The notes under the pieces: generated by a model | Databases searched by the model: none | Told to the model about the DNA's origin: nothing | Seen by the model: only the letters and a program-made list of their open reading frames with translations | Position numbers and translations under genes: made by a program | From: Escherichia fergusonii ATCC 35469 | GTDB taxonomy: Bacteria; Pseudomonadota; Gammaproteobacteria; Enterobacterales; Enterobacteriaceae | Length of the DNA: 64,000 bases | NCBI RefSeq assembly: GCF_000026225.1 | Contig: NC_011740.1 | Span: 1,736,001 to 1,800,000, forward strand | Reading direction: 5' to 3' | In this document: positions 43,822 to 52,621 of the stretch, in pieces | Layout: the number at the start of each line of letters is the position of its first letter | Numbering within the stretch: position 1 is the first letter of the stretch

Positions 43822-43836
43822 GTTTGGTTTAGATAA

Positions 43837-44514
43837 TTAGTGACGAGCGCGCACCAGCTGATACTTACGTGTCAGATACTCCACCGGTACGCTCCAGATG
43901 TGCACCAGACGCGAGAACGGGAACAGCAGGAATAACGTCATCCCCAGCACCAGGTGCAGACGGAAGATAAACGCCACACCATCAAGATGTTGGGACGCAC
44001 CACCGTGGAAGGTCACCACCGACTGTGCCCAGCCAACCAGTTTCATCATCTCACTACCGTCCATATGTTGGGCAGAAAATGGAATGGTCAGCAGGCCCAG
44101 TGCGCACTGGATAACGAGTAGCGACAGGATCAGGATGTCCGCCCCAGTAGTCGTTGCTCGTACGCGTGGGCTGGTCAAACGACGCTTCAGCAACAGCACG
44201 CCGCCAATCAGGCACAGCAAGCCGCTGGCACCACCAGCAAACATCGCCATTTTCTGTTTCACTTCAATTGGCAGCCACGCTTCGTAAACCCAGTGCGGCG
44301 TTAACATACCGAGGAAGTGACCGACAAAAATCCCCAGAATACCGATATGGAACAGGTTCGACGCCAGGTTCATCCCTTTGCGATCCAGCATCTGGCTGGA
44401 TGCCGCGCGCCAGGTGTACTGCCCGTAGTCATAGCGCAGCCAGCTACCAATCAGGAAGACGGCCCCGGCTATGTACGGGTAGATATCAAAGAAGAACATA
44501 TTCAGGAATTGCAT
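43837..44514 (-). CDS. narI: Nitrate reductase A gamma subunit (cytochrome b556)
   Basis: 225 residues, five membrane helices with paired histidines for two b hemes (K-12 ligands His56, 66, 187, 205). It oxidises menaquinol or ubiquinol at the periplasmic side and passes electrons to NarH. It overlaps narJ by one base. Confidence 0.98.
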   Translation of the reverse strand: MQFLNMFFFDIYPYIAGAVFLIGSWLRYDYGQYTWRAASSQMLDRKGMNLASNLFHIGILGIFVGHFLGMLTPHWVYEAWLPIEVKQKMAMFAGGASGLLCLIGGVLLLKRRLTSPRVRATTTGADILILSLLVIQCALGLLTIPFSAQHMDGSEMMKLVGWAQSVVTFHGGASQHLDGVAFIFRLHLVLGMTLFLLFPFSRLVHIWSVPVEYLTRKYQLVRARH

Positions 44515-45224
44515 TAGTGCTGTCCTCCGGTGGTGATATTCAGATATTGCGGCGCGACGGCACCGGCAAAGCGACGCTGATGAGCAGTGATTGCTGAATC
44601 ACCGCAACCTTTGTCAGCAAAGAACTTAACCTGCTCTTCTTCCCAGACAGCATCCAGCGCCTGTGGCGTATCGTCGCGCGCTTCGTCGGCAATTTTTTCC
44701 GCCACTTTGTCGCTGTCGATAGCGGTATTCGCCAGTTTCAGCAGCAGATCAAACAGCACGGCATAACGGCTTTCACGTTGTTGCAGACGCGCGCTCAGCA
44801 ACGCCAGAATCGGCGCGATATCTTTCAAACCTTCCACGGCTTCGCTTTGCGGCAGCTGCGCCAGATACTCCAGATACAGCGGCAGATGATCCGGTAATTC
44901 ACGACTGTTCAATTGCAAACCGTGCTGCTCATACTGTGCCAATAAGTCAACCATTGCCTGGCCGCGGTCACGGGATTCACCGTGAACATGTTCAAATAGC
45001 AACAGTGACGTGGCGCGGCCACGGTCGAACAGTTCGCTGTACTGGGCCTGAGCATCCAGCGGATCGAGCGCCGTTAAATCGCGCAGGAAAATACCCAGCG
45101 CATGGGCATCCTCTTTCGACAGATTTTCCGACGCAGCAATCGCCTCAAACATCTCTTGTTGATGCTGCCATAAGGCAGCATCCGGATATTCAAGGAGACG
45201 CGATACAATCACGAGTTCGATCAT
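44514..45224 (-). CDS. narJ: Nitrate reductase assembly chaperone
   Basis: 236 residues, all-helical TorD/NarJ family, with an acidic, Gln-rich character. It binds apo-NarG and directs Fe-S and molybdenum-cofactor insertion before membrane attachment; it is not part of the final enzyme. It overlaps narH by 4 bases. Confidence 0.97.
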   Translation of the reverse strand: MIELVIVSRLLEYPDAALWQHQQEMFEAIAASENLSKEDAHALGIFLRDLTALDPLDAQAQYSELFDRGRATSLLLFEHVHGESRDRGQAMVDLLAQYEQHGLQLNSRELPDHLPLYLEYLAQLPQSEAVEGLKDIAPILALLSARLQQRESRYAVLFDLLLKLANTAIDSDKVAEKIADEARDDTPQALDAVWEEEQVKFFADKGCGDSAITAHQRRFAGAVAPQYLNITTGGQH

Positions 45225-46759
45225 GGGTGCGGCTCCGTTTTACTGGTCACGTCGATGGCATCGATACGGCGGCTGTTGAACAGATTGAATTTGGTATCTG
45301 AACCGTGGCAGCCGTCACCAAAGGTAAAGCCACAGCCATTTTTCTCCGGGAAGGCTTCCCGCGCCAGTTCACGGTGACTGCTCGGCACCACAAAGCGATC
45401 TTCGTAGTTGGCAATTGCCAGATAACGGTACATCTCCTGTGCCTGAGCTTCGGTCAGACCGACCTCTTCCAGCGCACGGGTATCAACTTTACCGTCAACG
45501 GTTTCAGCACGTTTGTAATGACGCATCGCCAGCATACGTTTCAGCGCGCGCAGTACCGGTTTGGTATCACCGGCGGTCAGCAGATTCGCCAGATACTGTA
45601 CCGGGATACGCAGGCTTTCGACGTCTGGCAAAATACCGTTGCTGCCCAGCTCGCCCGCATCTGCCGCAGACTGAATCGGCGATAGAGGCGGCACGTACCA
45701 GACCATCGGCAGTGTGCGATATTCCGGATGCAGCGGCAGCGCCAGTTTCCATTCCATCGCCATTTTATAAACCGGCGACTGCTGTGCGGCTTCAATAACG
45801 CTCAGCGGAATACCGTCCTTAATCGCCTGCTCGATGACTTTCGGATCGTTCGGATCGAGGAACACGTCCAGCTGACGCTGGTAGAGATCTTTCTCGTTCT
45901 CGGTGCTGGCCGCACGTTCAATCGCGTCGGCATCGTACAACAGCACGCCAAGATAACGGATACGACCGACACAGGTTTCAGAGCACACCGTCGGCTGACC
46001 CGCTTCAATACGCGGATAGCAGAAGATGCACTTCTCAGACTTACCGCTCTTCCAGTTGAAGTAGATTTTTTTGTACGGGCATCCGGTGATGCACATACGC
46101 CAGCCACGGCATTTGTCCTGGTCGATCAGGACGATGCCATCTTCTTCACGTTTGTAGATAGCCCCGCTTGGACAGGTCGCCACACATGCCGGGTTCAGGC
46201 AGTGTTCGCACAGGCGTGGCAAATACATCATGAAGGTGTTCTCGAACTGGCTATACATCGCCTTCTGGATGTTGTCGAAGTTCTTGTCTTTCGCCAGTTT
46301 GTCAAACTCACCGCCCAGGTCATCTTCCCAGTTCGGTCCTTTTTCGATTTTCGCCATCCGTTCGCCGGTAATCAGCGAACGTGGACGGGCAATCGGCTGC
46401 GATTTGCTGCCTTCCGGCGCGGTATGTAGGTTCTGATAGTCAAAATCGAACGGCTCGTAATAATCGTCGATCCCCGGCAGATGCGGGTTAGCGAAAATTT
46501 TACCCAGCAGCATGGCGCGGTTACCCATACGCGGCTGAAGTTTGCCGTTGATTTTACGGATCCAGCCACCTTTGTATTTTTCCTGGTTTTCCCAGTCAGT
46601 CGGGAAGCCCTGGCCTGGCTTGGTTTCCACGTTGTTGAACCACGCGTATTCCACGCCTTCACGGCTGGTCCAGACGTTTTTACAGGTCACTGAACAGGTG
46701 TGGCAACCGATGCACTTATCCAGATTCAGCACCATGCCGACTTGTGAACGAATTTTCAT
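45221..46759 (-). CDS. narH: Nitrate reductase A beta subunit (Fe-S)
   Basis: 512 residues. Four cysteine clusters: CIGCHTCSVTC (Cys16-26), CEHCLNPACVATC, CRGWRMCITGC, and CIFC with CSETC. The Trp in CRGWRMC replaces a Cys and gives the [3Fe-4S] centre. It carries electrons from NarI hemes to NarG. The start overlaps the narG stop by 4 bases. Confidence 0.98.
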   Translation of the reverse strand: MKIRSQVGMVLNLDKCIGCHTCSVTCKNVWTSREGVEYAWFNNVETKPGQGFPTDWENQEKYKGGWIRKINGKLQPRMGNRAMLLGKIFANPHLPGIDDYYEPFDFDYQNLHTAPEGSKSQPIARPRSLITGERMAKIEKGPNWEDDLGGEFDKLAKDKNFDNIQKAMYSQFENTFMMYLPRLCEHCLNPACVATCPSGAIYKREEDGIVLIDQDKCRGWRMCITGCPYKKIYFNWKSGKSEKCIFCYPRIEAGQPTVCSETCVGRIRYLGVLLYDADAIERAASTENEKDLYQRQLDVFLDPNDPKVIEQAIKDGIPLSVIEAAQQSPVYKMAMEWKLALPLHPEYRTLPMVWYVPPLSPIQSAADAGELGSNGILPDVESLRIPVQYLANLLTAGDTKPVLRALKRMLAMRHYKRAETVDGKVDTRALEEVGLTEAQAQEMYRYLAIANYEDRFVVPSSHRELAREAFPEKNGCGFTFGDGCHGSDTKFNLFNSRRIDAIDVTSKTEPHP

Positions 46760-49700
46760 TTTACGCTCTCCTGTACCTGGTCATTGCCTTCGCCATCTAA
46801 CCAGTCAATGTTCTTCATCTTACGCACTACAACAAACTCATCGCGGTTAGAACCTACAGTGCCGTAGTAGTTAAAGCCGTATGCCAGATGGGCATAGCCG
46901 CCGATCATATGCGTCGGTTTCGGCGTGATACGGGTGACCGAGTTATGAATACCACCGCGCTGGCTGGTGATTTCTGAACCCGGCAGGTTAACGATACGTT
47001 CCTGCGCGTGGTACATCATGGTCATCCCTGCCGGAACACGCTGGCTGACAACCGCACGGGCAGTCAGTGCACCGTTGCTGTTGAAGACTTCAATCCAGTC
47101 GTTGTCGGCGATACCCAGCTCTTTGGCATCGGCTTCACTCAACCAGACCACCGGACCACCGCGACCTAAAGTCAGCATCAGCAGGTTGTCGCTGTAGGTG
47201 GAGTGGATACCCCACTTCTGGTGCGGTGTCAGGAAGTTGAGCGCTTTTTCCGGATTACCGTTAGATTTCTGGCCCATCACTTCTTTCACCGAACGGGTGT
47301 CGATCGGCGGACGATAAACCAGCAGGCTTTCACCGAAATCACGCATCCACTGATGATCCTGATACAGTTGCTGACGGCCAGAGAGTGTGCGCCACGGGAT
47401 CAGCTCGTGAACGTTGGTGTAACCGGCGTTGTAAGAAACGTGTTCATCTTCAAGGCCAGACCAGGTCGGGCTGGAGATGATTTTGCGCGGCTGCGCCTGA
47501 ATGTCACGGAAGCGGATCTTCTCGTCTTCCTTATTCAGCGCCAGATGCGTATGGTCACGACCGGTAAACTCACTCAATGCCGCCCAGGCTTTCACGGCCA
47601 CCTGGCCGTTGGTTTCTGGTGCCAGCGTCAGGATCATCTCTGCTGCATCAATTGCGGTGTTGAGCATCGGCTGGCCTTTCGCCGGACCTTCCGCTTTGGT
47701 GTAGTTGAGCTTACGCAGCAGATCCATCTCGCTCTGGGTGTTCCAGGCAATCCCTTTACCGCCGTTACCGATTTTCTCCATCAGCGGACCGATAGAGGTA
47801 AAGCGTTCGTAAGTTGCCGGATAATCGCGCTCTACGACCATAATGTGCGGTGCAGTTTTACCTGGGATCAGGTCGCATTCGCCTTTTTTCCAGTCTTTCA
47901 CATCCAGCGGCTGCGCCAGTTCAGCGGCAGAGTCGTGCTGGATCGGCAGCGTAACGATGTCGGTTTCTTTGCCCAGATGACCAACGCACACTTCGGAGAA
48001 TTTCTTCGCGATGGCTTTGTAGATTTCCCAGTCGCTTTTCGCTTCCCAGGCCGGATCGACCGCCGCAGACAGCGGGTGAATAAACGGATGCATATCCGAA
48101 GTATTCATGTCGTCTTTTTCGTACCAGGTCGCCGTCGGCAAAATGATGTCGGAATAGAGACAGGTGCTCGACAGACGGAAGTCCAGCGTCACCACCAGAT
48201 CCAACTTGCCTTCCAGACCGTTGTCCTGCCAGTCCACTTCTTCCGGCTTCACGCCGCCCTGCTGCCCCAGATCTTTACCCTGGATACCGTGCTCCGTCCC
48301 CAGCAGATACTTGAGCATAAACTCATGGCCTTTACCGGAAGAACCGAGAAGGTTAGAACGCCAGATGAACAGGTTACGCGGGTGGTTTTTACCGTTTTCT
48401 GGTTGTTCTGCCGCAAAACGGATGGCCCCCTCTTTCAAGGATTTCACCGTATAGTCCACCGGATTCATCCCGGCTTTTTCTGCTTCGCGAGCGATAGTCA
48501 GCGGGTTAGTGCCTAACTGCGGCGCAGACGGCAGCCAGCCCATGCGTTCTGCACGGACGTTGAAGTCGATCAGATGTCCGGTATAGCGGGATTTATCCGC
48601 CATCGGCGACAGCAACTCTTCTGCGGTCACAGTTTCATAACGCCACTGGCTGGAGTGGTTATAGAAATAAGAGGTGCTGTTCATGTGACGCGCCGGACGC
48701 TGCCAGTCAAGGGCAAACGCCAGCGGCTGCCAGCCGGTTTGCGGACGCAGTTTTTCCTGACCTACATAGTGCGCCCAGCCGCCACCGCTCTGACCGACAC
48801 AACCGCAGAAAATTAGCATGTTGATCAGACCGCGATAGTTCATATCAAGGTGATACCAGTGGTTCAGACCAGCACCAACGATGATCATTGAACGACCGTG
48901 CGTCTTATCAGCGTTGTCAGCAAATTCACGGGCAATGCGGATAATCTGGCTGCGAGAAACGCCAGTGATCTGCTCGGCCCATGCCGGGGTGTAAGCTTTC
49001 ACGTCGTCATAGCTGGTTGCGCAGTTAACGTCGTTCAGGCCACGTTCCAGACCGTAGTTTGCCAGCGTCAGATCATAAACGGTGGTCACCAGAGCAGTGC
49101 TGCCATCAGCCAGTTGCAGACGTTTTACCGGCAGCTTGTGCAGCAGCACATTTTCCAGCTCCACTTTATTGAAGTGTTCCGTGCCGTCGCCACCAAAGTA
49201 CGGGAAGCCCACTTCAGCGATCTCATCCTGGCTACCCAGCAGGCTCAGTTGCAGCTCGGTTTCTTCGCCAGTTTTGCCGTCGCGCTGCTCCAGATTCCAT
49301 TTGCCCTTCTCGCCCCAGCGGAAGCCAATAGAACCGTTCGGCGCAACCATTTCGCCATTGGTATTAAAGGCGACTGTTTTCCATTCCGGATTGTTTTCCT
49401 GGCCCAGCGCATCCACCAGATCAGCAGCGCGCAGCATACGACCCGCAGCGTAGTAACCGTCGCGCTCTTCCAGCATCACCAGCATTGGCATGTCGGTATA
49501 ACGACGCACATAGTCGGTGAAATACTGGCTTGGGTTGTCGAGGTGGAATTCACGCAGCATCACGTGGCCCATCGCCAGCGCCATTGCTGCGTCGGTGCCC
49601 TGCTTCGGTGCCAGCCACAGATCGCACAGTTTGGCGATTTCAGCGTAGTCCGGCGTGACGGCAACGGTTTTGGTGCCTTTGTAGCGCACTTCAGTAAAGA

Positions 49701-50499
49701 AGTGAGCATCCGGGGTACGCGTCTGCGGCACGTTAGAGCCCCAGGCGATGATGTAGCTGGAGTTGTACCAGTCAGCGGATTCCGGTACGTCAGTCTGCTC
49801 ACCCCAGGTTTGTGGAGATGCAGGAGGCAGGTCGCAGTACCAGTCGTAGAAGCTTAAGCAAGTACCGCCAATCAGCGAAAGATAGCGAGCACCCGATGCG
49901 TAAGAAACCATCGACATTGCCGGAATTGGCGAGAAGCCAGCGACGCGGTCCGGGCCGTAGTTTTTGATGGTGTATACGTTAGAGGCGGCGATCAGTTCGT
50001 TCACTTCCTGCCAGGAAGAACGAACAAAACCACCGCGTCCACGCGCCTGCTTAAAGCTTTTCGCTTTATCGGCGTCTTCAATGATAGAAGCCCATGCCTC
50101 AACCGGATCGCTATGCAGCGCCTTCGCTTCACGCCACATTTTCATCAGGCGTTTGCGCATCATCGGGTATTTCAGACGGTTGGCGCTATAGAGATACCAG
50201 GAGTAGCTGGCACCACGCGGGCAGCCGCGAGGTTCATGGTTTGGTAGGTCCGGACGAGTACGCGGATAGTCAGTCTGTTGGGTTTCCCAGGTCACCAGAC
50301 CGTTTTTAACGTAGATTTTCCAGCTGCAGGAGCCGGTGCAGTTTACCCCATGGGTAGAGCGGACGATTTTGTCATGCTGCCAACGCTGGCGATATCCATC
50401 CTCCCAGTCACGGTTAGTATTGAGAAGCTGACCATGCCCATCGGCAAAGGTTTCGCCCTTCTGTTTGAAGTAGCGAAACCGGTCCAGGAATTTACTCAT
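46756..50499 (-). CDS. narG: Nitrate reductase A alpha subunit (Mo-bisMGD)
   Basis: 1247 residues, the K-12 length. The FS0 [4Fe-4S] cluster is bound through His50 (STHGVNCTGSCSW) and Cys54, Cys58 and a later Cys. The molybdenum is coordinated by an Asp in the YNSSYIIAWG region (Asp222 in mature K-12 numbering). It reduces nitrate to nitrite at the cytoplasmic face of the membrane. First gene of narGHJI. Confidence 0.98.
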   Translation of the reverse strand: MSKFLDRFRYFKQKGETFADGHGQLLNTNRDWEDGYRQRWQHDKIVRSTHGVNCTGSCSWKIYVKNGLVTWETQQTDYPRTRPDLPNHEPRGCPRGASYSWYLYSANRLKYPMMRKRLMKMWREAKALHSDPVEAWASIIEDADKAKSFKQARGRGGFVRSSWQEVNELIAASNVYTIKNYGPDRVAGFSPIPAMSMVSYASGARYLSLIGGTCLSFYDWYCDLPPASPQTWGEQTDVPESADWYNSSYIIAWGSNVPQTRTPDAHFFTEVRYKGTKTVAVTPDYAEIAKLCDLWLAPKQGTDAAMALAMGHVMLREFHLDNPSQYFTDYVRRYTDMPMLVMLEERDGYYAAGRMLRAADLVDALGQENNPEWKTVAFNTNGEMVAPNGSIGFRWGEKGKWNLEQRDGKTGEETELQLSLLGSQDEIAEVGFPYFGGDGTEHFNKVELENVLLHKLPVKRLQLADGSTALVTTVYDLTLANYGLERGLNDVNCATSYDDVKAYTPAWAEQITGVSRSQIIRIAREFADNADKTHGRSMIIVGAGLNHWYHLDMNYRGLINMLIFCGCVGQSGGGWAHYVGQEKLRPQTGWQPLAFALDWQRPARHMNSTSYFYNHSSQWRYETVTAEELLSPMADKSRYTGHLIDFNVRAERMGWLPSAPQLGTNPLTIAREAEKAGMNPVDYTVKSLKEGAIRFAAEQPENGKNHPRNLFIWRSNLLGSSGKGHEFMLKYLLGTEHGIQGKDLGQQGGVKPEEVDWQDNGLEGKLDLVVTLDFRLSSTCLYSDIILPTATWYEKDDMNTSDMHPFIHPLSAAVDPAWEAKSDWEIYKAIAKKFSEVCVGHLGKETDIVTLPIQHDSAAELAQPLDVKDWKKGECDLIPGKTAPHIMVVERDYPATYERFTSIGPLMEKIGNGGKGIAWNTQSEMDLLRKLNYTKAEGPAKGQPMLNTAIDAAEMILTLAPETNGQVAVKAWAALSEFTGRDHTHLALNKEDEKIRFRDIQAQPRKIISSPTWSGLEDEHVSYNAGYTNVHELIPWRTLSGRQQLYQDHQWMRDFGESLLVYRPPIDTRSVKEVMGQKSNGNPEKALNFLTPHQKWGIHSTYSDNLLMLTLGRGGPVVWLSEADAKELGIADNDWIEVFNSNGALTARAVVSQRVPAGMTMMYHAQERIVNLPGSEITSQRGGIHNSVTRITPKPTHMIGGYAHLAYGFNYYGTVGSNRDEFVVVRKMKNIDWLDGEGNDQVQESVK

Positions 50500-50590
50500 C
50501 GGTTTTCTCCTGTGGGAGCCTGTCGGCTCTCTGATAAATCGACATTGCTAATGTTTAAAGGCAAGGTAACGCTCTGATACAGCGTGGGAA

Positions 50591-50604
50591 TTGATAACGA
50601 TCAA
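50591..50604 (-). promoter_or_regulatory. FNR site of the narG promoter
   Basis: TTGATAACGATCAA is a perfect match to TTGAT-N4-ATCAA, about 92 bases upstream of the narG start. That is the position of the class II FNR activator site in K-12. Confidence 0.93.
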
Positions 50605-50737
50605 GAGTGATGGGGATGAAAAATAAAGTAAATTCCTAAGATACCCCTTTAGGATAATTAACACTCTTAGCATAACATTATGTAAATTAAGATGTTTTAT
50701 ACCTGTAGTTATTTAAACCATTAAGATTTTTATGCAG

Positions 50738-50754
50738 ATGGGTATTAAGGAGTA
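50738..50754 (-). promoter_or_regulatory. Upstream NarL heptamers of narG
   Basis: On the minus strand TACTCCT (50754-50748) and TACCCAT (50744-50738) fit the TACYYMT NarL heptamer. Another, TACCCAT, reads at 50767-50761. These correspond to the distal NarL cluster that needs IHF bending to activate narG. Confidence 0.8.
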
Positions 50755-50842
50755 TTCCCCATGGGTAACATATTAATGGCTCTTAATGCAATCCGGCGAA
50801 ATAAGCCACACCTCATAAGGATGTTGTAACTAAACGGCAGGT

Positions 50843-50868
50843 AAAAAAAGCGCGACATTATGTCGCGC
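50843..50868 (-). terminator. narK terminator
   Basis: GCGCGACA pairs with TGTCGCGC around a 3-base loop, followed on the minus strand by seven T's, 23 bases past the narK stop. Confidence 0.9.
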
Positions 50869-50891
50869 AAAGGATAATCAAATATTACGAT

Positions 50892-52283
50892 TTATTTTTT
50901 AGAATGCCGACCGTATACCGCCCAAGTAATCACCACGCAGGCGATATAGAAAATCAAAAATACTTTCATTGCACCGACCGGCGAACCCGTTAATGCCAGT
51001 GAGCTACCGAACGCTTTCGGGATAAAGAAGCCACCGATAGCACCGATGGCTGAGATAAAGCCCAGTGCCGCCGCCGTGTCGGTTGCCGCTTCACGCATGG
51101 CACGTTCGTCAGAACCTCCTTCTGCTTTCACGCGATCCATCGTCAGTTTACGGAAGATCACGGAAATCATCTGGAAGGTGGACCCGCTACCCAGCCCAGC
51201 TGTCAGGAACAGTGCCAGGAAGACAGCAAAGAACGCCATAAAGCTTCCGCCCTGCCCATCAGTCGGTAAGGTCAGGAACAGCAGGCCACTGAAAATCGCC
51301 ATCAGGATAAAGTTCACCAGTGTGACACGAGTTCCGCCCAGACGGTCAGATAATGCACCACCAGCAGAACGCGCCAGCGCACCAATAAACGGCCCGAAGA
51401 ATGCATATTGCAGAATCTGTACATCCGGGAACTGCGTTTTTGACAGCATCGCAAAGCCCGCGGAGAAGCCGATGAAGGAACCGAAGGTTGCCAGATACAG
51501 CAGGCTCATAATCCACAGATGACCCCGTTTGAGTACCGGCAACTGCTCCTTGATGGAGGCTTTTGAGGTAGCAAGATCGTTCATGCCAAACCATGCCGCA
51601 ATGGTGAAGATGGCAAGGAACGGCACCCATACCCAGGACGCATTCGCCAGATACAGCTCTGTCCCATCCGGCTGTTTGACGCCCTGGCTACCAAATACAG
51701 CGAAAATCGACAGTGATACCACCAGCGGAGCAACCAGCTGCATGACACTGACGCCCATATTGCCCAGACCACCATTCAGGCCCAGCGCGCCACCCTGTTT
51801 CTGCTTCGGAAAGAAGAAACTGATGTTTGCCATACTGGATGCGAAGTTCGCGCCAGCAAAGCCGCACAGCAGAGAGATGATGATGAAGACGCTATAAGGC
51901 GTAGAGGTATCCTGCACGGCAAAACCCAGCCAGACGCAAGGAATAATCAGAATACCGGTGCTGAACGCCGTCCAGCGACGACCACCGAAGATAGGAACCA
52001 TAAAGGAGTATGGAACACGTAACAACGCGCCAGAAACCGAAGGCAGCGCCGTCAACATAAATAGCTGATCGGTCGTAAAATTAAAACCGACTTTCGGTAA
52101 GTTCACCGCAACAGCACTGAATAACATCCATACGCAAAACGCCAGCAGCAGACAAGGAACGGAAATCCACAGGTTGCGGCTGGCAATACGTTGACCGCGT
52201 TGTTGCCAGAACGCAGGATCTTCCGGTCGCCAATCTGTAATGACAGCTCCAGTAGCCCTTTCGGGGGCGGATGAGTGACTCAT
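50892..52283 (-). CDS. narK: Nitrate/nitrite antiporter
   Basis: 463 residues from MSHSSAPERA; two extra codons from an upstream ATG are ignored. Twelve membrane helices, MFS nitrate/nitrite porter family. Two glycine-rich nitrate signature stretches are present (FAGANFASSMANISFFFP and the AGLGSGSTFQMI region), with substrate-binding arginines on helices 2 and 8. It exchanges cytoplasmic nitrite for external nitrate. Upstream of and codirectional with narGHJI, controlled by FNR and NarL. Confidence 0.98.
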   Translation of the reverse strand: MSHSSAPERATGAVITDWRPEDPAFWQQRGQRIASRNLWISVPCLLLAFCVWMLFSAVAVNLPKVGFNFTTDQLFMLTALPSVSGALLRVPYSFMVPIFGGRRWTAFSTGILIIPCVWLGFAVQDTSTPYSVFIIISLLCGFAGANFASSMANISFFFPKQKQGGALGLNGGLGNMGVSVMQLVAPLVVSLSIFAVFGSQGVKQPDGTELYLANASWVWVPFLAIFTIAAWFGMNDLATSKASIKEQLPVLKRGHLWIMSLLYLATFGSFIGFSAGFAMLSKTQFPDVQILQYAFFGPFIGALARSAGGALSDRLGGTRVTLVNFILMAIFSGLLFLTLPTDGQGGSFMAFFAVFLALFLTAGLGSGSTFQMISVIFRKLTMDRVKAEGGSDERAMREAATDTAAALGFISAIGAIGGFFIPKAFGSSLALTGSPVGAMKVFLIFYIACVVITWAVYGRHSKK

Positions 52284-52342
52284 AGACACCTCTGATACTC
52301 GTTTCGATGTCTGCCACCTTAGTGGTTGTAGCTAAAGGTAAT

Positions 52343-52356
52343 TTGATGCAAATCAA
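52343..52356 (-). promoter_or_regulatory. FNR site of the narK promoter
   Basis: TTGATGCAAATCAA, consensus FNR site, ~60 bases upstream of narK in the divergent narK-narX region (52284-52621). NarL-like TACCCAT is at 52395-52401. No gene is supported in this 338-base space. Confidence 0.9.
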
Positions 52357-52621
52357 ACGATAAGATAACTTTATCTATCATTGATATTTATCATTACCCA
52401 TAGTGAGTACAGCGATTTTATAAAAATTATGAGATTTTTCACGGTGCTGTAAAATCCCTACCCTCACTGATGTAAAACGACTAACCACACGGCAAATAAG
52501 GAGTAACTCTTTCCAGGTATGGGTATACTTCAGCCAATAGCCGAGAATACCGCCATTCCAGAATGTATCGTCACATTCATTAAGGTTATTGCTCATTTAA
52601 AGCCTGAAGGAAGAGGTTTAC

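Noticed and set aside
47203..48516. 437-codon open frame opposite narG, plus several others at 45728-46429 and 48898-49857
   Set aside because: These are mirror images of biased narH/narG codons with no family resemblance.
52378..52596. 72-codon frame between narK and narX
   Set aside because: It lies over the known divergent FNR/NarL control region and resembles no family I know.
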